DNA from: an uncultured Prevotella sp.
Lineage (GTDB): Bacteria > Bacteroidota > Bacteroidia > Bacteroidales > Bacteroidaceae
Direction of reading: 5' to 3'
Assembly: GCA_900315545.1 (NCBI GenBank)
Contig: OMZM01000004.1
Location: forward strand, 1-64,000
DNA length: 64,000 bases
Positions 45,801 to 54,387 of this stretch are shown here, in pieces. The translations under genes and the position numbers were made by a program. How positions within the stretch are numbered: the first letter of the stretch is position 1; the number at the start of each line of letters is the position of its first letter. The notes below the pieces were generated by a model. It was not told the origin of the DNA. It was given only the letters and a program-made list of their open reading frames with translations, and did no database searches.

Positions 45801-47522
45801 AGTTACGGCATGAATGCAAGCGGAAAGTTCCAACACTCGCTTGCAGGTCTGCCACGACTGCCCGAAAACGGCTCATACAAGTATCGCACCAATCCCAACC
45901 CGAACACAGACCCTTGGGTTATCACTGGTGCCATGAAAGTAAACCGCATTCTTAAACCGAGTGAGGTTGATGCAATGGTAGAAGCAGCAGGTCGTGAGCC
46001 TCAAAGGCGACAGGCTGGTGCCATCACTGACGAACAGGTGGAAGAACTTAACGTAAATGCAAGGCATACCATGCAGGGAGACCGCGACTTGATGCGCAGT
46101 GTTGTTCAGCAGATGAGTGAGAAACTGCACACGGACATCAATATCATTGATAACGTGAATGAAATTACACACCTTAATGCAGCTGTGCAAGAGCGTATGC
46201 GCAAGTCCAAAGGCTGGTATGACACAGCCACAGGGCAGGTGAATATCGTTCTTGACAACAATAGAGACGTAGACGATGTGAAAGCCAGTGTCGGACATGA
46301 GACCATTGCTCATAAGGGTTTGCGCGAACTTGTCGGCGAAGATAACTATGGTGAGTTCCTTGATGAGACATATCTGCATTTGCGCGACGACTTGAAAAAA
46401 GGCGTTGACGATGCAGCAGGTCGTGCCTTTGTCAATGATACAAGCAAGAACGGAAAGCGTGCCAAGAGTTATGAGCATCACAGACGCATTGCTGTTGATG
46501 AGTTGTTCGGCAGGCTTGCAGAGAAACCGTTTGATGATTTCAGCGAGAGCGAACGTACTTTGTGGCAGGATTTGAAAACAGCTGTCCGCAGATTGCTTGA
46601 CAAGTTCCTTGGCTCATTGAAGTTGCCAAAGTGGTTTGAACTTGGCGACAATGAGCTACGCTATATATTGTGGCGCAGCAAGGAGCGTTTGGAGCGTGGC
46701 AAGGAACACCCAATAGACCTTGCGCGTGACATCGTGAAGCGTGAGGAACTTGGGCTGACAGACGAGGCACGTTACAACATGGGCGATGCTCCCGAAACTT
46801 TCAAGGCACGTCAGAGACGAGCCGCAGAGAATAAGGGAACGGTTATGCCTGGTCTTAATGATGCACAGGTGAAAGTGGTTGATGTGCCACGTCACCAGTA
46901 TAAAGGTCGCAACATTCTTGACCAAGCACGTGATGCAGCAATAGAACGTTACAACAAACAAGTTGGAACAAATGAAGACGGAACACCAAAGTGGGAAGCA
47001 ATACCGCAATACTACAATAACTATGGCATTTCTTTCTTCTACGAAATTACTCCAAAGGCTTTGAAAAGTTTAGTGCAGCATCATACAAAGAGCGACAATG
47101 TTGGTGTTCATGCTGCTGTATTGGACAAATTACATGAAGTTATTAACGGAAGTATCGAGTATGAAGAAGACCCAGATGTTCCAAAAATAAACGGAGTGCG
47201 TGACATAACCAAAGGTGTAAACGACAATGTCCTGATACACCGTTTCATCGGTGCAGTTCGTATCGATGGAAAAAATTATCGTGTAATTTCGAAGATTAAG
47301 GAGTATCGTGAGACACATCTTAGTGCACGTCCATCAACATACCAAGTAACAGAAATCGAGGTGTTTGACGAAGAAACGCCAAACACCCCGAATGGTAGCA
47401 AACGCGCCAATGGCTACGTTCACGTTGCAAAGTTACTAAAAGATTTTGAAAAAAAGCATGATGGTGGCAAAAAAAACTTGATGAGAGCAAAGATATTGAC
47501 GAAAAAACTATTTATATCGTGA
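42798..47522 (+). pseudogene. Phage giant polyvalent protein, central part
   Basis: This 1,574-codon frame carries, in order: a YSNAEKAVEGISQNKATAEQW module common in phage polyvalent proteins (about residues 50-125); a BECR-type nuclease-like domain about 195-315 (EGEATGALHHKDIGDIDLVW, GFGLAKLVKYHPE); the repeated linker (367-404); an unrecognised domain (454-577); a remnant zincin segment (594-700) without a visible HExxH; a large module with YRPGWHLGEIPYALQFNR; and a second region with VGHETIAHKGLREL (about 1160-1180). The C-terminal module holds KIKEYRETHLSARPSTYQV. The frame is lost after an A8 run at 47470, so it is not the native end. Confidence 0.75.
43899..44008 (+). repeat. Direct repeat, linker module copy 2
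   Basis: Partner of 42040-42149, same frame within its own reading frame, with five or six substitutions. It is followed by LSRGQKRAVETVS and an unrecognised domain rather than the nuclease-like module that follows copy 1. Confidence 0.8.
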
Positions 47523-48060
47523 GCAGGACGAGTCGGAAGACGTTTATGATGCTGGCAGGCGTAGTCTTGAGGAGACGTTGACGCAGGGTTTGATAGACTT
47601 GTCAGCGAAGAACAGGTCGGACGTTGGCTTGCGCATAAGTGCAATGAAAGCAATAAGCAGCAATCTTTCTGAGCTTCGTAGTGCGATGTCCAGACAAAGA
47701 GATTATGACAAGTCGACCGTGAACAGGATTGTTCGTTGGGCTCGCATGCTCATGGAAAGTGGCATCGGCGGCAACCTTACCCGTTATGAGGTTAAGCGTC
47801 TGACGGGCATGATAGCTCAGGCAGCAGGCAAGGAAGACATTACGAGGCAGGCAGGTCAGGTAATGGACTTGCTAATAAACAATCAGTTGCGTGCGTCGAA
47901 GGATTTGCTTCAGAAGCAGATGCGCATAAAGGGCTCCAAGATAGATTCTCGCGGTGTTGAGGTGCAGGGTGCGCTTGACATCAGGGGACAGCGTATGATA
48001 GGTGCTTTCAAGGAGGGTATCTCTCTTGGCGAGGATGCATTCTACGGGCTGCCAGTGTGC
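47523..48060 (+). pseudogene. Phage giant polyvalent protein, C-terminal fragment
   Basis: After the frame break near 47470-47520, the protein resumes as LYREQDESEDVYDAGRRSLE and then TLTQGLIDLSAKNRSDVGLR, TVNRIVRWARMLME and GSKIDSRGVEVQGALD. This helical segment in other phages sits in the middle of far longer polyvalent proteins. Homology appears to stop near 48060, just after GEDAFYGLPV, so the rest of the protein has been deleted. The frame continues to 48462, but there it overlaps the end of a minus-strand secreted protein gene and is not real. Tracing the native frame needs two shifts, one in the A8 run and one within 47500-47520. Confidence 0.65.
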
Positions 48061-48071
48061 CGCAACATAAA

Positions 48072-48129
48072 ACGGCTATTCGGGAACTTTCGCTTCGCCA
48101 CAATCGCGAAGTCTATCCCGAACAGCCGT
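48072..48129 (-). terminator. Imperfect hairpin, likely terminator of the T9SS-tailed protein gene
   Basis: ACGGCTATTCGGGA at 48072-48085 pairs with TCCCGAACAGCCGT at 48116-48129 (one wobble), and ACTTTCGC at 48086-48093 pairs with GCGAAGT at 48106-48112 with a bulge. On the minus strand TTTT follows. It lies 43 bp after the stop at 48172 and marks the right edge of the phage remnant. Confidence 0.55.
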
Positions 48130-48171
48130 ATGACACAGCAAAAGTACTACAAAATTTTGAGAACCTATGTT

Positions 48172-49983
48172 TTACATCAGGATTTTCGTTTCGTAATTGT
48201 TGCCTTTTCTGTCTGTTGCTTTTATCATGTAGATGCCTTTTGGCAAGTCTATCACAGCAGCTCCGCTGACGGTATGTTGCTTAATGATTGCTCCGGCAAC
48301 GTCGTAAACGTTGATGATTGTCTCCGACGAGCAGTTGACCATGCATTTCCCGTTTATGTTTCTTGCGCTGAAATGCTCTTTGTCTGCCACATCTTCTATT
48401 TCATTTGTTTCATATTCCAGTGCTGTGATAGGGAATACAGTTGGCTCATCGCTGTAGAATGATTTGCCAACGATACCGAATATTATTACTCTGTCGCTGT
48501 TTGGCAGTGTGCTTTGCTGGAAGTTGTCGGCATAAATGTTCTGCATTGTCATTTGGTTGCCGTTATTGTCTTCTATCAGTATATTGGCATTTGGTCGGCA
48601 GTCTATAAATCCTCCGTCTGCATGCATCTTGATATTTATGAGCGACAATGGGTATCCTACATAATAGTCGAAATTGTCTTTTACTACCGATAGATCTTCG
48701 CACATCATGTTTTGGAAACGGTACTGCTCTGTTTTCAGTGTGTCAGTTTCTGGTTTTCTGTCGAGTCGGAATATCAGATTGTTGTTAATTTCCAGCAGTT
48801 GTCCGCGAATGCTCTTTACTGTTACCATATTTTCAGGCATCGATCCTACAGGGTCGAGGTATCGCGGGTCGTCCACCAGTATTCCTGCTTTTCCGTCGAA
48901 AAGCCATTTCTGCGCACGTGTCATGCTTGCCCAGTTAATGTATATCGGTGTGTTTTCATTCTCCGGCAACAGTTCAAAGAAGTCGCCCACATTGGCATTT
49001 CTCAGTTCTGCTATTCCTTTCACCTGCGTTATAGGTCTTACATAGAAGTCGATGTCGGTCTGAATGGCGTTTTCCCATACTTCGAGTTCGGGTCTTTTCA
49101 CAAACTTTATGTTCATGTGGTGTTTGCCTTGCTCAAGGTTGTCAGCCGTGAATATAATGTCCAGTGGCATGGATTTGTAGACTATCGGCTCCCTGTCATC
49201 GATAGTCATTTCTATCTGTGTATTCACCCAAGAAAATTCATCTGGTCCAAAGTAGAAAGTGCTACCGCTTAGTGCCGGTGCGAATGATATGCTGTTTTCT
49301 GCCGTTTCAAATCCGTTTGTAATGTTTCCAGGCTGAACGTACCATGGATTGGTATACTCGTTACCTTCCATCGTCATTATGTTGTCTACGAGTACGCACC
49401 AGTCTTTGCCCTGATTGTTGTTCTTGTCCTTGAAAACAATTCTGAAAAGATATTCGCAGTCATCTTTCACTGGTATGTCGAACGATTGTAAAGATGGCTC
49501 GCACTGTGTATCGAACGTAAGATCTTGCTCTGCCCATGTAATTCCACCATCGAAACTTGCCTGTATCTGCCATGCCGAGTTGCTGCGATTTATGATGCGG
49601 TCGATGCCTGAGTGTACTATTGAGAATGACAGCGTTCTTCCTTTCACCGGGTCGAGCAGTTCTATAGATGCAGGTTTGTTGTCAACAAATCCCGCCTTTA
49701 TTTGTGCTGCATAGTTGCCGTGCGGTATGCCCAATATCTTGTCGCTGACAACTCGTGCATTGCGGAAAAGCCATCGTTTGCCGTCGATGGTAACTATCTC
49801 TTCGTCAACAAATTCGGGTATGTCAACTCCTTCAAAGCTGCAACTGAAATCCACCTTTGGCGCAACGTCGCTGTTTTCGTCCTGTGCTTCAGCATAGCAT
49901 GGTGTCAACATAAGTCCTAAAAGCAAAAGTTTTTTGAATGCTGAGAAATGTTTCTCATTTTTTTTTGTAGTAAAATTTTTCAT
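48172..49983 (-). CDS. Secreted protein with T9SS-like C-terminal tail
   Basis: The 603-residue protein has a signal peptide (KKLLLLGLMLTPCYAEA) and a mature region with jelly-roll or concanavalin-like features (SCSFEGVDIPEF, WQIQASFDGGITWAEQDLTF, DWCVLVDNIMTMEG) like the Cleaved Adhesin family, then beta-rich domains. The last 75 residues are a Por-secretion-type tail (IINVYDVAGAIIKQH, LPKGIYMIKATDRKG). The likely fate is type IX export and surface anchoring. No enzymatic motif is recognised. It is the first gene beyond the phage remnant and is apparently intact. Confidence 0.65.
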   Translation of the reverse strand: MKNFTTKKNEKHFSAFKKLLLLGLMLTPCYAEAQDENSDVAPKVDFSCSFEGVDIPEFVDEEIVTIDGKRWLFRNARVVSDKILGIPHGNYAAQIKAGFVDNKPASIELLDPVKGRTLSFSIVHSGIDRIINRSNSAWQIQASFDGGITWAEQDLTFDTQCEPSLQSFDIPVKDDCEYLFRIVFKDKNNNQGKDWCVLVDNIMTMEGNEYTNPWYVQPGNITNGFETAENSISFAPALSGSTFYFGPDEFSWVNTQIEMTIDDREPIVYKSMPLDIIFTADNLEQGKHHMNIKFVKRPELEVWENAIQTDIDFYVRPITQVKGIAELRNANVGDFFELLPENENTPIYINWASMTRAQKWLFDGKAGILVDDPRYLDPVGSMPENMVTVKSIRGQLLEINNNLIFRLDRKPETDTLKTEQYRFQNMMCEDLSVVKDNFDYYVGYPLSLINIKMHADGGFIDCRPNANILIEDNNGNQMTMQNIYADNFQQSTLPNSDRVIIFGIVGKSFYSDEPTVFPITALEYETNEIEDVADKEHFSARNINGKCMVNCSSETIINVYDVAGAIIKQHTVSGAAVIDLPKGIYMIKATDRKGNNYETKILM

Positions 49984-50026
49984 AAATAAAGTGTAAATAA
50001 AAATGTTGTTAAATAGGTTATAATTA

Positions 50027-50689
50027 TTAATATAAGGTATATCTTCCTCCGTCGCTGTTGCAATATTTTGTCAAGAGTTCCTGTATATATTCCGCGTTGG
50101 CTCTCACTTGCTGTTCGTTGCCGTCGTATCCGTTTATCAGCACGAGCATTCGTCGCGTTGACAGTTCTATTTTTGTTCTTTCGTTGTCGCTTGTAGGCGT
50201 TCCCACACCTCCTTTTTCGTCGCGGTAGACGGGCAGTCCTTCTATGTTAATCATTCCTCTTCCTATTCCCTCATACGGCTCTCCTGCGCGTCCGATGCCC
50301 AGAGTGAGCGTATCGCCTACGAACTTGTCAGCATCGAATCCTCCTATGCTGTAGCCGAACTTTATGCTCGCGAGGTTTATCAGGTCTACGAGCGTGTCAA
50401 TCTGGTAAAGTTCCTTTCCCTGCAGCATGCGCCTTATCAGTGCTTCCGACGCCGGTCGGTATCGCGACGGGTCCTTGCCGCAAGCCCTGTAAATGCGTCT
50501 TGTTGCCTCGATGCTCGATATCTGTTTCAGTGTTTCTGTAGTGAGTGTAGCCCTGAAATGGTCTTCCAGTGAGTGTATCTCGTCCCACAATCCTTGAGAA
50601 AAAGGAGAGTTTGCGACGTCTGCTTCTACGCATGCTCCTATGAACGACGGGCAAACTTTCCTTATGTCTTCGCTAACAATAACTTTCAT
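50027..50689 (-). CDS. B3/B4 domain protein (PheT editing-domain-like)
   Basis: The 220-residue protein corresponds to a free-standing B3/B4 domain as found in the beta subunit of phenylalanyl-tRNA synthetase, where it edits mis-charged tRNA. The conserved run RYRPASEALIRRMLQGKELY, then TLVDLINLASIKFGYSIGGF, DTLTLGIGRAGEPYEGIG, and the later motif KIELSTRRMLVLINGY are visible. The role of the stand-alone form is not settled; trans-editing is possible. The ATG at 50689 is chosen because it is directly after the SDR gene (23 bp), and the longer frame would overlap that gene. Confidence 0.85.
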   Translation of the reverse strand: MKVIVSEDIRKVCPSFIGACVEADVANSPFSQGLWDEIHSLEDHFRATLTTETLKQISSIEATRRIYRACGKDPSRYRPASEALIRRMLQGKELYQIDTLVDLINLASIKFGYSIGGFDADKFVGDTLTLGIGRAGEPYEGIGRGMINIEGLPVYRDEKGGVGTPTSDNERTKIELSTRRMLVLINGYDGNEQQVRANAEYIQELLTKYCNSDGGRYTLY

Positions 50690-50712
50690 TTTGTTTTTCC
50701 ATGTATCAGAGA

Positions 50713-51489
50713 TTATACGCATGTGTAGCCACCGTCTACTGGCAGTGCCACACCGTTGACATAGCTGCTTGCCTTCGATGCGAGGAAAATCGTAGCCGTG
50801 TCGAGTTCGCCTTCCTTGCCGTATCGCTGTGCCGGTATGGCGCCTTTGGCATAGTTGGCAAACCACTCGGTGTCGAGCGTGTCTTTCGTCAGCGGTGTCC
50901 AGAAGTATCCTGGACAAATTGCGTTGACGGTAATTCCATATTTTCCCCATTCGGCAGCCAGTCCGCGTGTCATGTTCACTACGCCTCCCTTAGCAGCGTG
51001 GTAAGGTGTGCATGGTGCGATGCTGTTGCCCACGAGTCCGTACATCGATGCAATGTTGATGATGCGTCCGTATTTCTGTGGTATCATTGCCTGCTTTGCA
51101 ACAGCCCTTGCCATGCGGAACGAGCCAAAGAGGTCGATGTTGAGTTCGTTTTCAAACTGTTTGTCGGTCATGTCCTCAGCCGGTCCCACTGCGCCGGTGC
51201 CTGCATTGTTTATCAGTATGTCAATTCTTCCGAAGTGTTCCATTGCCTGTTTCACGCAGTTGTCTACCATTTCCGTATCGGTAATGTCGCAGCGTATGGG
51301 CAGGGCATCCACCCCGAACTGTTTTTTCAGCATGTCGGTAACTTCTTTCAGCATATCTTCCCTTCGTGCGATGGCAACGATGTTGCAGCCCTGACTTGCC
51401 AGTGCGCAAGCCATCTGTACGCCTAAACCTGTAGAACAGCCTGTAATGAGCGCTACTTGTCCGTTGAAATCAAAATAATTTTTCTTCAT
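50713..51489 (-). CDS. SDR family oxidoreductase (gluconate 5-dehydrogenase-like)
   Basis: This 258-residue short-chain dehydrogenase has the cofactor motif TGCSTGLGVQ, NNAG (about residue 90), catalytic Ser in IASMYG and YHAAK, and the PGYFWTPLT segment, ending in NGVALPVDGGYT. It most resembles gluconate 5-dehydrogenase / 2-deoxy-D-gluconate 3-dehydrogenase types, which interconvert keto- and hydroxy-sugars with NAD(P). The exact substrate is uncertain. It is upstream of the B3/B4 gene in the same orientation, probably co-transcribed; upstream is an intergenic repeat element. Confidence 0.85.
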   Translation of the reverse strand: MKKNYFDFNGQVALITGCSTGLGVQMACALASQGCNIVAIARREDMLKEVTDMLKKQFGVDALPIRCDITDTEMVDNCVKQAMEHFGRIDILINNAGTGAVGPAEDMTDKQFENELNIDLFGSFRMARAVAKQAMIPQKYGRIINIASMYGLVGNSIAPCTPYHAAKGGVVNMTRGLAAEWGKYGITVNAICPGYFWTPLTKDTLDTEWFANYAKGAIPAQRYGKEGELDTATIFLASKASSYVNGVALPVDGGYTCV

Positions 51490-51628
51490 AATTTTAAAAT
51501 AAATGATTTGCCGACAAATATAGTCAAACTTTTATAAATACCCAATTATGGCACGGATTATTTCGCGATGTATGCATTTTTTTTTGAAAAAGTTCAAATT
51601 TGCATGTTTCAAAGTCAGGTTTTGAGAC

Positions 51629-52082
51629 TTACAGCAAAAAGTGTGCCAAACTCGACGAGTATTTCTTTCAGCATCAGTTTTGTGATTTTTTTTTGACAGA
51701 CTAAAACTTGCGAAAGAGATGTTAACAAGTCTTTCGTTTGGTGAATTTCAGTAAAAATCAAAGCCGGCGATAATTGTTAAAATTGTCAAAGAGTATCTTT
51801 GAGGTGTCTATTTCGCGTTTTTTGCCCTGCCATACACAGTGTCAGACACACCCAAACACTATGTCTGACATCCTCAAACAGTGTGTTTGACATTGTCAAA
51901 CATGCTCTTTGACAATTTTAACACTACTGTTTCTTGCACAAAATGCTTATATTTCTCGATAACATTCTGATGGTCAGATAATTAAGATTGTATGTAAATT
52001 TTGGGCATATTTTGCAGCTTTTATGCTCGCAACGACTTTCGCGGGCATTCTCGCGACAGTAAACAGGCGAAAATTGATTATA
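51629..52082 (-). repeat. Dispersed intergenic element, copy E (CAAACA type)
   Basis: Same orientation as copies B, C and F. The core has CAAACAGTGTGTTTG and GTCAAACATGCTCTTTGAC, with outer GTCAAAGAGTATCTTTGAG at 51786. The left flank is the most diverged of the six (TCAGCATCAGTTTTGTG instead of the usual GAGCCGAAAAACGATG). It lies between the divergent SDR and DNA ligase genes, with about 200 bp of AT-rich sequence before the ligase. Confidence 0.75.
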
Positions 52083-52289
52083 CCTTTTATTTCTGTCAGA
52101 CACATATCACGGCATGAAAACCATGCAATTTACACTGCGAAAATAAAGCGCAACATGCGAAAAAATGAAAATTATACTGCGATAATCTTTCGTGATTTCG
52201 GAAAAATAACTAACTTTACAACCAATTTACGGCATTGTCATGATATTCAGGTGTCATGACACAGAAAACCATGTAATCTGATAACAGTA

Positions 52290-54329
52290 ATGGAAGACAA
52301 GAAAACGCAGATATACAGGCTTGTAGAAGAACTGAACAGAGCCTCTGCAGCCTACTACAACGGGCAGTCGGAGCAGATGACCGACTACGAATGGGATGCA
52401 AAGTTCGACGAACTGAAGCGCCTTGAAGGCGAAACGGGACTCACATTGCCCGACTCGCCAACGCAGAAAGTTTCTGAAGACAACATTGCCGGACAGAAGG
52501 AGGAACACGAGTTTCCTGCGCTGTCGCTCGCAAAGACCAAGAGCATCGACGAGGTAGTGAAATGGGCTGACGGCAAACCGATATGGATTTCGTGGAAACT
52601 TGACGGCTTGACACTCGTGGCAACCTATGACGACGGCAGGCTGCAACGTCTCGTTACACGCGGAAACGGACACATCGGCACCAACATAACACATCTGTCG
52701 GCAGCCATAAACGGCATTCCACAGAGAATCAGCTACAAGGGGCATCTCGTAGTTCGCGGCGAGGCGGTCATATCATATCAAGACTTCGACAACTTCCTCA
52801 TTGAGAGTGGCGAAGACTATGCCAACCCGCGCAACCTCGCGTCGGGCACCATGACACTGAAGGACATAGCCGAAGTGCGACGCAGAAACGTAACGTGGAT
52901 ACCGTTCACGCTCGTACATGTAGACGAAAATGCACTTGCCGACACAGGCAACGGCAGTGCCGCAGTATTGCAGTCGTGGGGCAGTCGCATGTCGTGGCTC
53001 GAGACTGTCGGTTTCAAATGCGTGGAGCGTGAGGTTGTGGAAACACCTGTATATAATAATGTGGAAGCCGTCATCAACCGATTTACAGACAAAGTAACGT
53101 CGAAAGCCAACCCGTATCCTGTAGACGGACTTGTCGTTACCTACGACGATACAGCCTTTGCATCGTCGGGCAGCATCACCGGACATCATGCCACGCGTGC
53201 CGGACTGGCTTTCAAGTGGCAGGACGAGGCAGCCGAAACAACCTTAGAGCACATAGAATGGTCGTGCGCGGCAAACACGATATCGCCCGTTGCCGTCTTC
53301 CTGCCTGTCGAACTCGAAGGCACGACAGTGAAGCGCGCATCGCTCTGCAACATAAGCGAGTGTGAACGACTTGGCATCGGCGGCGAAGGCACGCGCATGC
53401 TCGTCATAAAGGCAAACAAGATTATACCTAAGGTTATAAGCATCGAGGAGAAAAAAGGCAGCCTGACAATACCAGAAACGTGTCCTGTATGCGGACATCC
53501 GACAACCATAAATGTCAGCGAGGGCAGCGGAACGAAGACACTGCACTGTCAGAATCCGCAGTGCGCAGCTAAGGAACTGAAGAAGTTTGCGCGCTTTGTG
53601 TCGAAGGAAGGCATGAACATTGACGGACTTTCGGAGCAGACCCTGTCGCGAATAATAAACGAAGGCTGGGTCAGGGAATATTCCGATATATACCATCTCA
53701 ACGACTATGCATGGCAAATGTCGGCACTCGAAGGTTTTGGCGAGCGCTCGGTAGGCAAGCTGCTGGAAGCAATCAGGTCGTCGCGCAACGTAGAGGCACA
53801 CCGACTTCTCTATGCACTCAACATCCCGCTCTGTGGCATAGATGTTTGCAAAAGGCTGCTTTCTGCATATAAATATGACGAACTGACGGAAACAGCCCAT
53901 AGTGCCGACGATGCCGAACATTTCTCGCATATCGACGGAATAGGGGCGGAAAAGTCGTCGTCGTTTATAAACTGGATGAAAGACGATACCAATTACGACA
54001 AGCTGCAGCGCCTCGTGGCAGAACTGAACATAACGCAGGAACAGCCTGTTGCAAAGGGCGGAAAGTGCGAAGGACTGACATTTGTCATAACGGGCGACGT
54101 GCATCACTATAAAAACCGCAACGAACTGAAAGCCTACATAGAGAGTCAGGGAGGCAAGGTAACTGGCAGCGTCAGCAAAAGCACAAGCTTCCTTATCAAC
54201 AACGACGTAACATCGGAGTCGGGAAAGAACAAGAAGGCAAAGGAACTCGGCATACCGATTATTTCAGAAGACGAGTTTGTCAGCCGCTATGCAGACAGCC
54301 AACCGGTGCAGACCGACCTCTTCGGCTGA
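52290..54329 (+). CDS. Divergent NAD-dependent DNA ligase (LigA-like)
   Basis: The 679-residue protein has every LigA domain: N-terminal NMN-binding Ia (AYYNGQSEQMTDYEWD), adenylation domain with KLDG (Lys about 103), OB fold, a Cys4 zinc finger (CPVCG and CQNPQCAAK), helix-hairpin-helix repeats and a C-terminal BRCT (LTFVITGDVHHYKNRNELKA). Several core motifs differ from canonical LigA: TRGNG for TRGDG, CAANTISPVAVF where QVGRTG-type is usual, and NPRNLASGTM. It may be a second ligase beside a canonical LigA elsewhere, with a special repair or competence role. The ATG at 52290 opens a single-gene transcript. Confidence 0.8.
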   Translation: MEDKKTQIYRLVEELNRASAAYYNGQSEQMTDYEWDAKFDELKRLEGETGLTLPDSPTQKVSEDNIAGQKEEHEFPALSLAKTKSIDEVVKWADGKPIWISWKLDGLTLVATYDDGRLQRLVTRGNGHIGTNITHLSAAINGIPQRISYKGHLVVRGEAVISYQDFDNFLIESGEDYANPRNLASGTMTLKDIAEVRRRNVTWIPFTLVHVDENALADTGNGSAAVLQSWGSRMSWLETVGFKCVEREVVETPVYNNVEAVINRFTDKVTSKANPYPVDGLVVTYDDTAFASSGSITGHHATRAGLAFKWQDEAAETTLEHIEWSCAANTISPVAVFLPVELEGTTVKRASLCNISECERLGIGGEGTRMLVIKANKIIPKVISIEEKKGSLTIPETCPVCGHPTTINVSEGSGTKTLHCQNPQCAAKELKKFARFVSKEGMNIDGLSEQTLSRIINEGWVREYSDIYHLNDYAWQMSALEGFGERSVGKLLEAIRSSRNVEAHRLLYALNIPLCGIDVCKRLLSAYKYDELTETAHSADDAEHFSHIDGIGAEKSSSFINWMKDDTNYDKLQRLVAELNITQEQPVAKGGKCEGLTFVITGDVHHYKNRNELKAYIESQGGKVTGSVSKSTSFLINNDVTSESGKNKKAKELGIPIISEDEFVSRYADSQPVQTDLFG

Positions 54330-54387
54330 GAGAAACAATGAGGGCGAGAATATTTTTTCAACGAATAATAATAACACATAAACAAAT

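Noticed and set aside
40861-48130. Attachment-site duplication of the tRNA-Asp 3' end
   Set aside because: The tRNA tail TTCGAATCTCGTACGCACC is not repeated near 48.0-48.2 kb, so integration at the tRNA cannot be shown.
48130-48150. Minus-strand promoter TACTTTTG giving a small RNA that ends at the 48072-48129 hairpin
   Set aside because: There is no -33 element at the proper distance; the hairpin is better explained as a terminator of the upstream gene.
48061-48462. Continuation of the phage frame beyond 48060
   Set aside because: It overlaps the hairpin and the 3' end of the minus-strand secreted protein, which is clearly coding.
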